Shown here one piece after another: positions 57,490-64,000 of a DNA stretch of 64,000 bases. The notes beneath the pieces are model-generated. The model had not been told where the DNA came from and made no database searches. It saw only the letters and a list, made by a program, of their open reading frames with translations. A program made the translations under genes and the position numbers. Within the stretch, counting starts at the first letter, position 1; every line of letters starts with the position of its first letter. This DNA comes from Panorpa germanica (Eukaryota > Arthropoda > Insecta > Mecoptera > Panorpidae), in NCBI GenBank assembly GCA_963678705.1, contig OY783220.1, forward strand, positions 10,747,001 through 10,811,000, given 5' to 3'.

Positions 57490-58982
57490 TTTTCATCCCA
57501 AAAACTCTTTTGCATATTTAGTTGAAAAAGCGCAGATTTCTTTTCACTCTGTGCAGTACTGATATCATTTCTTCATTTAATCTCTTGCAAGATCTTGCAA
57601 CTGTGTAAATGCGGGGAGTGGGGGTACGTTGGTATAACAGAGGGGATAAATACAATCAGAGAAAATTGTGTATGAACATTCACTGCATAACTTAATATTA
57701 TATAATCTATTCAATGAATCGCTAAGAATTTTACAGCAATAAGCATTATTACGATGGTGGGAGGGTGTCAGTGAGGGTGAGGGTATGATTTATAAAGCTT
57801 TGGAGTGGGGGTAAGGTTGAATTCAATGTTTAGTTGATAAAGGTTTTAGTGTTATATTTAACATATTAATAATTCTTCTTTGGTTATGTGGTCAATACAA
57901 AGCGCAGTGGATTTAAATTTTGTTTTCGTGACCCAAATAGTGTGACGAAATGTAAGTAGTAAATTTATAGAGCTGCAGGCAGCATGTTTCAGGTAAAAAA
58001 TTGTTTTGCAGTCCAGTATATAACAAAGTAATTGTAGCAATTATTTTCATTGTTAGATTTCCCTAATCTTGACAAATGCTTTTATATTTTTAAAAGTATT
58101 GCGTCATCCATGTTATTAAGGTTGCTTGTTCGATTTAGAAAGGGGCAATGACTCTTGAAAAAAATAAAACTAAAAAGGATCAGCGTTTGTCTACTACTAT
58201 AAATCACAAATAAAACTATTTCTTTTAGATAATCTTTTGGTGGTCTAAACAGAATAATAATCAAACTTTTACGTAATAATAACTTGATATACTTGGGTAA
58301 ATGTATTACTTTTACTAACACCACATTATTTTGGTCATTGTTGGTATTATTGTAAGGTTAGACAACATTGCAACCTCCACAAATACGAAACTTAAGAGAA
58401 ACTTGTTGAAATCCAGTAATAACTAAATATAGCCGCTTGTATTTAGCATACTGTAAACTTGCATGTAAGTTTAGAAATTTGTACTATAATGTGGTTTACT
58501 ATCTTCGGTGGTAAACCTTTTGCATGCGTACCGTAAGTAACAAGATGGATACACTATCAGAGAAGACTAAGACTAATTATAAATCAGAAGTGGGAAAACA
58601 TTGAAGTAGCAGGATCTGATTTTCGGCTGGTTCGTCTTCTAATTTCATAAAAATTAGGGAACAGGAGTGAGAAAGAGTAAAGTATAAGTGGAAAGAGTGC
58701 AAATTTCTTCTGCAAACTATAAACTACTTCCATATTTGAATTTGTGTTTTGCCATTAGTTTTGATGTTTGTTGAATAATATAAAATCGTTTCTGTTTATC
58801 ACCTTTATAATATCAACACTTTATCTGCGGTTTGAGACTGCTGTGAGTTGTACGTTTGGGTATGAACTAATATACATCTTTTTACGCTCTGTTGTATACT
58901 CCTGTACAAGAATAGGAATAGGAAAAGGAAACATGCATGACGTCAAATGACTAGATTAAAGAGACAAGAGATTCTATCTTAA
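57490..58982. other. No recognised feature
   Basis: AT-rich intron with G runs at 57610-57630 and 57755-57815. An 80-codon frame on - at 58082-58324 is hydrophobic with no motif. Confidence 0.4.
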
Positions 58983-59569
58983 TGGGCTTGTGTCCTCATT
59001 TTTTAGTGGTCGATTTTTAAATTGTTAATTGAAATTGATGTTAATAAATATGTATTGGCGTGTCTATTTTATTAAATATTTAAATTTGAATTGTAGTTTT
59101 AGCGCTAAAAATGGTCGGCCATATTTGTATGACATGCATTTTAACGTCAGTTATTTGTTGAGTAGGTCAGTGCTGTGGTAATGTTTTGTAGCTGTTGGTA
59201 GTCGAAATAATCAAGTCAAGTCAAAGAATAATAAGTTTTTATTTTATTTAACCCTGTTACGGTAGACATAACATTGGAATTTTATTGTTTTTTGAAATAG
59301 CTGTAAATAATATTAGATATTTTGATATATAAATAAATATAGCAGAGATTTATGAGCTGTAAGGTTGGCAGTGGTTGTGATGTCACATGCATTTGGAATG
59401 TGTACAACGTTGAATCCCTTTAATAATTAAAGAGAAAAATGACTTTAAATTGTTAATATCTCTTAACATATAAGGAGTTATTAAAAAATAATTGAACATT
59501 TGAGGTTCTAGTAACCCACTTTATCAATATATTGTACACTTTTATAGAAATTAAGACATTATTTTAAAA
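58983..59569 (+). mobile_element. AATGGGCTTGTG-family element, copy 5
   Basis: Forward copy from AATGGGCTTGTGTCCTCATT to ATAGAAATTAAGACAT. It lacks the outer GCGGTC on the left and about 23 bases of the right TIR. Very similar to 1928-2513. Confidence 0.75.
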
Positions 59570-60417
59570 GTCTATAACTTACGTACAGTATACGAGTATA
59601 TACTGAAACCTATGTCAATATCAAAATTTCTTCATGAAATTTCTACCAGAATTTTAACGAGCTTTATTACGTAAGGGCTAATATAGAATGTGCTTCTACT
59701 ATCATGTTTTTGTCGGTACAGACGACTCATGTTACCTTTCACATGTTTTCAACAATTTCTTGCTCCAAAACCTGAACCCGCTATAGACAATTCGTTCTTC
59801 ATACTTCACATTCCGAAGTGACGTCATAGAAGTAACATAACCTATAAATTAACAAAACGGATCCTACATGCTGTAAATTAATATAAACTTATAATCACAC
59901 TACGTTTTGTTCAGCCAGTGACGTACATTTCTTCATTACCAACGTGTAATTTCTCGTACACTGGATATATAACCCAGAAATCATTTTGATATACACAATA
60001 TATTCAAGGTATATACATTCATGGATATTGCATATACATAGTACGTATTCTGCATGTACGTAGTATCTACTGTACTGTATTTCTTCAGTTCGTGTATATG
60101 CAATACATATACAGGATATTGTTTTCACATTATGGAGAAATCTATCTTAATGTGAAACGATACTTGGCCATTTTTTCTCGCGAAATATAAATGACGATAC
60201 TATGCAGCAGGTTAAATAATATCAAAAAAACCATGTTATTTATGTTTAAATCGTTTTATGTAAGTAACTATAAACGCGAATCAAAATCTAAAGCTGCAAT
60301 TAGTTAGATGAATAACGTATCTACATTTTAAACTTTCTTCCACTGACTTTTAATGAGTTGGAACCGCAAAAATAAGTTTTGAAAATGAATATTGCTATAT
60401 TTTCTAGTTAAATTCCA
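59570..60417. other. No recognised feature
   Basis: AT-rich intron. A weak inverted pair, TATTGCATATACA at about 60026 and TGTATATGCAATA at about 60094, was noted. Confidence 0.35.
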
Positions 60418-60515
60418 ATTTTTATATGACTGGTAACATTTCTAATGGTTTGTCATAAATAAAGGTTATAAAATGTATGACAAACCCTTAGAAATGTTAC
60501 AAGTCATATAAAAAT
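60418..60515. repeat. Near-perfect 40-bp hairpin
   Basis: 60418-60457 and 60476-60515 are inverted copies with 2 mismatches in 40, separated by an 18-base loop. Each arm contains ATTTTTATATGACT and TTTGTCATA. The size is that of a small foldback MITE or an insect pre-miRNA. Confidence 0.8.
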
Positions 60516-60654
60516 CAAAACTTTAGACGACTTTTTCTTAGGCTAAAGCTGCACTGCGAAAAAGAATTCATTTTATTAGCAAGTGTAATTATTTCTACTT
60601 TTATATTTTTTGCTTCCAAGAATTTTATATAGGGTCTTTCAACAATTACTGATG

Positions 60655-60835
60655 TTTCAACAAGAGGTGTCATTTTAAATCAATAGAAAAACGCAATATT
60701 TCCGCGAAAAGTGGTGATATTTTTATTTTAATCTAAAGTACAAACTCTGAGGTTAGTAATGAAACATAATATCTACCAAATATCACCTAAATATTGCATT
60801 TTTTTATTGATTTAAAATGGCCGCTCTTGTTGAAA
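60655..60835 (+). mobile_element. MITE with TTTCAACAAGAG ends, copy 2
   Basis: 181 bp. Left TTTCAACAAGAGGTGTCATT, then TTAAATCAATAGAAAAACGC. Right on - TTTCAACAAGAGCGGCCATT, then TTAAATCAATAAAAAAATGC. The inverted ends are about 45 bp long. Related copy at 19774-19960. Confidence 0.75.
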
Positions 60836-63290
60836 GATTTTATCTCGGCGCCACTGAGTCCTCTATACATATTAACGTCTGTACGAACGTTAGTTATCAT
60901 CTAGAACACGCACTCAGTTTCCTCTTGTACGTAATGAAGAGATTATTATCAACATCATCTACATACTGATATTGAGATCCAGTAGAGCGCCGTACCGCGA
61001 CGCTAGCGTCAACGTCAAACGCAGGCATCCATCTCAGCGTCTCAGCATCCCAGCAACCTCGTTAGACGGTACAGTACGCCCTTTGTTTCACACGATGGTG
61101 ATGCCCTACAATCCGTTCTTCACACTCTACAATATTCATACTTCAAAGTAAATTTAGATGTAAATTTAACTACAAACTAGTTATATATGAAATTACATAC
61201 ATAATGTTAGAAAAGGATGGAATATATTGTCATGTAAGGTGTTAGAAAGGGATAGACTAATCCGAAGGGTTTTGTTAGAGAGTTGCGCAAGTGCTTCATT
61301 GAATAATGTACCTAACTAAACTACTACGCTTGTTGAAACTTTATCAAAAGTTATGTATTTCGCTTTTAAATCGTTTGAAAAAATTGCACTTATAATTATA
61401 TTATTTATTAGAACGATGTATTATGAATAGTATAAAACTTGATGGGCTGTCGAAACAACTGCTACCGCAGTGACGTTTAATTGTGTGTCCCTTTCACACT
61501 GACCGCCATATTTTTGGTCACGCTTTTTTTGGTTAGTTTTTTCCCGGTGATATTTGAATGTTTTGTAAAGATGAATATACCTAAGAAAGGATTATTTTGT
61601 AAAAACGACCACTAGAAATAGATAATAATTTACGTAGTAAAATAAAGAAACAAATGATTATAAAGTCATCATTTCAAAAGCTTGAAAAACTGCAAAAAAA
61701 AGAATTTTTATGTATCTACATAAATTTAATTTAATTTATTTAATTTAACTTGGAAAAATTGGAAATGGAGCGTTGAGAAAATTAGAGGGCCCGGTAGGAA
61801 ACTGTAGGAAATTGTATTTAGGGGCACGGGTGCGGTTTTTGCGGAAAGTAAAAATTGGGCTAGAAAGTTGAAATTTGATATACGGGCTAATTTTGGTACC
61901 TAATTTACGAATCGAAAAAAAAAATCCCAAATTTTTAAAAAAAGTTGGTCAAATAACGCATAAATTGAAAATATTTTTTATTTTGTTAAAAAAAATATAT
62001 TTTTTTAGTTAGTTTGTATGAAAAATTATTTGTTTTTATATGTAAAATTTATATAGAACGAGTTAAATATTTCTATTTAAAAATGGAATTTAAATTTGAA
62101 ATGAAATTACAAATTATTTTATTGAATTCAAATCATACACATTTAAAAGACGTCATTTGTGACGGGGGAAAACTCTAGTATACATTATATTTTCAGGTTA
62201 TAACAGACTATATAATGAACTAACTTATAATTAGACATAATTAACAAACTTATCAATTTTTCCGTTTATGACATATGCTATATAAATTCATGCACATACA
62301 ATATGTCATTCAGAATTATCACCATTCATTGATATTGATGTTCAAACATTTTAAAGTAATCACTTGTTCCTAAAATAACATACATCACATTATGGTATTA
62401 TGTTATATACCTATACCACAGCTATAGCTATAACACAATGTAAATAACAAATTTCAGTATTTCTCAGAAATAATTTACTATATTAAACTTAAGTACGTGT
62501 AAACGAGTGTTCATGAATAACAAAATTACCGCCATTTTTCAAACTGAACTGTTCCGTGGGGTGGCAGTGGCGCTGTCGACATTGTTACTGCAATACATTT
62601 AACAAATTAAAATAATTTTGACAGCTCTACTATTCCCGTGTCGTGTGTTGGAAGATCTTGAATCCATCATGTCTCTGAACCACCCTTAACGTAGGCCCGA
62701 CTCCTGGGGAAAGTCTTTGATATTTCTAATACACGACGCAGATGTTGAGTTTTTTTCGCAACTATTGTTTCAGGTTTAAATGCTAGTTTTATTATTATGT
62801 TTAAACCTTAAATTTAAGTGTTATTTTGTACTTAATTTGCGCGAGCAACTTAGATTGAAAACTTAGATCTACTGCCTTTCAAATATTCGCGGTTACTTAT
62901 GCGGCGATCAACTGCGCAAGCGACGTTGGCAAATCTTACACCGTGTTTTGAACAACGAAAGTATATTTTTTTTAAAATGTCAATTATTTTTGTTATTTCT
63001 TTGGAAGCATACTATTTTTATTATTTTAATCGAAAGCTTGATGTTTTCTGAACCTTATTCAATTAAAATAATAATTTTCTCCATTAGATACTTACATTAA
63101 ATTTTCAATCAAATGCCAAGTTAATGAATTATTGTTTCTATTTAAAAATTATTTTTACTGTTGTTGAACACGAATAATTTGGATCGGAGCCCAACATATT
63201 CGAGGCCATTTATGATATGTACTCTATATGTATGTGCAATTACAACACGAGATATAAGGATTTGAGAGAGAGAGAGAGATACCACAGTAC
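60836..63290. other. No recognised gene
   Basis: AT-rich except for a GC-richer stretch 60960-61080. 63264-63279 is a GA microsatellite. No ORF with family signatures. Confidence 0.4.
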
Positions 63291-63294
63291 TTAA

Positions 63295-63513
63295 GAGAAA
63301 AAGACACATAAAACATGAGAAGGATTGCTAGGTTTAGATTTGGAAACGAGGAGAAAGGAAACTGATACTGGGCAAATAACAAGGAAAGAATGTGTAGAGT
63401 GTGCGGAACGGAGATTGAAACACTGGAGCACATTAAGTTTTCTTGTCAGGAAAAAGTAATGAGCGAGAAGAATATTGTGCAGTTATTAAAGGGAAGCAGT
63501 GAAGGAAAGAGGT
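63295..63513 (+). pseudogene. C-terminal non-LTR retrotransposon fragment with intact zinc knuckle
   Basis: From 63318 the frame reads MRRIARFRFGNEEKGN, one stop where other copies have R, then YWANNKERMCRVCGTEIET, LEHIKFSC and QEKVMSEKNIVQLLKGSSEG with a stop after KR. The CCHC pattern C-x2-C, H, x4, C is complete here. It stops short of the RWMAEI end seen at 53 kb. Downstream (63540-63660) is AT-rich with repeated AAAGTTTAGTTTTAAG. Confidence 0.75.
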
Positions 63514-64000
63514 GAAGCAGAAAGCACTTTTGGAAGTAGTTAAAGTCTAGAATATATTTTTTAGTTTTAATAAATAAATAAAGTTTAGTTTTAAGTAAAT
63601 AATTAGTTTTAAATAAAATTATTAAAGTTTAGTTTTAAGTTTGAATTGTTAAAATAGGAATGAAATGTAATAAGAAATAGAATACACAATTAGAAAGGCA
63701 CACAATTCAAACTTAAAGAATAGAAAGGCACACAATTAAATTAATAAATAATAAAATAATATGTACTTCCTAGATGATGCTTATTTGACAAACATGGCAG
63801 AAAAACCAGCACCAATAAGAAATTTGCCATATTTTTCTCAAACACCCTGTTAGCTAATAAAAAAACAAAACTTAAATATAAACATAACTAAAATTTATAA
63901 AGTAAACAATAACGAACTTAGCGCATCCCTCTCTTGTACTTTCTAGCACCCTCCCCTCTCGCTTCCTCCCCCTCTCCGTATTACGTAGTTACCGTTAAGT
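63514..64000. other. No recognised gene; short direct repeats
   Basis: AAAGTTTAGTTTTAAG occurs at about 63578 and 63626, and TAGAAAGGCACACAATT occurs twice (63690 and 63720). No ORF. Confidence 0.5.

Larger units (their letters stand above)
44030..64000 (+). other. Presumed DIP-delta-like intron within Ig domain 2, open to window end
   Basis: Begins at donor GTGAGT after the Ig2 first-half exon. No sequence matching the expected second half of Ig2 was found before the window end, so the intron is inferred to continue past 64000. It contains the elements listed separately. Confidence 0.65.

Noticed and set aside
60024..60108. Second hairpin around TATTGCATATACA
   Set aside because: Only about 13 paired bases with a long loop in a TA/TG-rich stretch; expected by chance.

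Overview
This looks like a long stretch of insect genomic DNA, strongly AT-rich. It is almost entirely intron and transposon sequence around three small, GC-richer exons of one neuronal immunoglobulin-superfamily gene. The exons (8924-9030, 40460-40667, 43868-44029, all on +) encode part of a Dpr-interacting protein (DIP), closest as I recall it to insect DIP-delta, a relative of lachesin. They have correct splice sites and compatible phases. They give the whole of Ig domain 1 and the first half of Ig domain 2. The signal-peptide exon(s) lie upstream of 8924. The rest of Ig2, Ig3 and the membrane anchor lie beyond 64000 or in exons I could not find. The visible introns are about 31.4 kb and 3.2 kb, with at least 8.9 kb before and 19.9 kb after.

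Most of the rest is a graveyard of mobile elements. (a) One non-LTR retrotransposon family has a reverse transcriptase fragment with its 5' part inverted (3488-4216), a 3' end with a 12-bp target duplication (16021-16392), and an RNase H open reading frame (40799-41611) followed at once by an inverted second copy. (b) A second non-LTR family is seen as C-terminal zinc-knuckle fragments near 5.3, 21.6, 26.8, 31.4, 53.3 and 63.4 kb; the 53-kb copy keeps a 13-bp target duplication. (c) A third retroposon 3' end occurs four times. (d) Several non-autonomous DNA transposon families are present, many flanked by TTAA: a six-copy family with TIR GTATCATTCCCACTCACTG, a clean 751-bp element at 47673-48423, and a nest at 9252-11216 holding two other elements. 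(e) There are also hAT-like, mariner-like and Harbinger-like remnants, and MITE families with 2-5 local copies.

The order of insertion can be read from the nesting. Exon 2 is hemmed in by transposons on both sides: a MITE ends 162 bp upstream of it and the RNase H fragment starts 131 bp downstream. Insect origin rests on the DIP exons and the style of the repeats. The non-LTR zinc-knuckle ends resemble those common in Hymenoptera, but the order is not certain. No rRNA, tRNA, CRISPR or prokaryotic feature was seen. The most unusual structures are the RNase H tail-to-tail inverted repeat, the 34-bp perfect-TIR element carrying an apparent terminal exon, the near-perfect 40-bp hairpin at 60418-60515, and the four CGTAG-rich patches.
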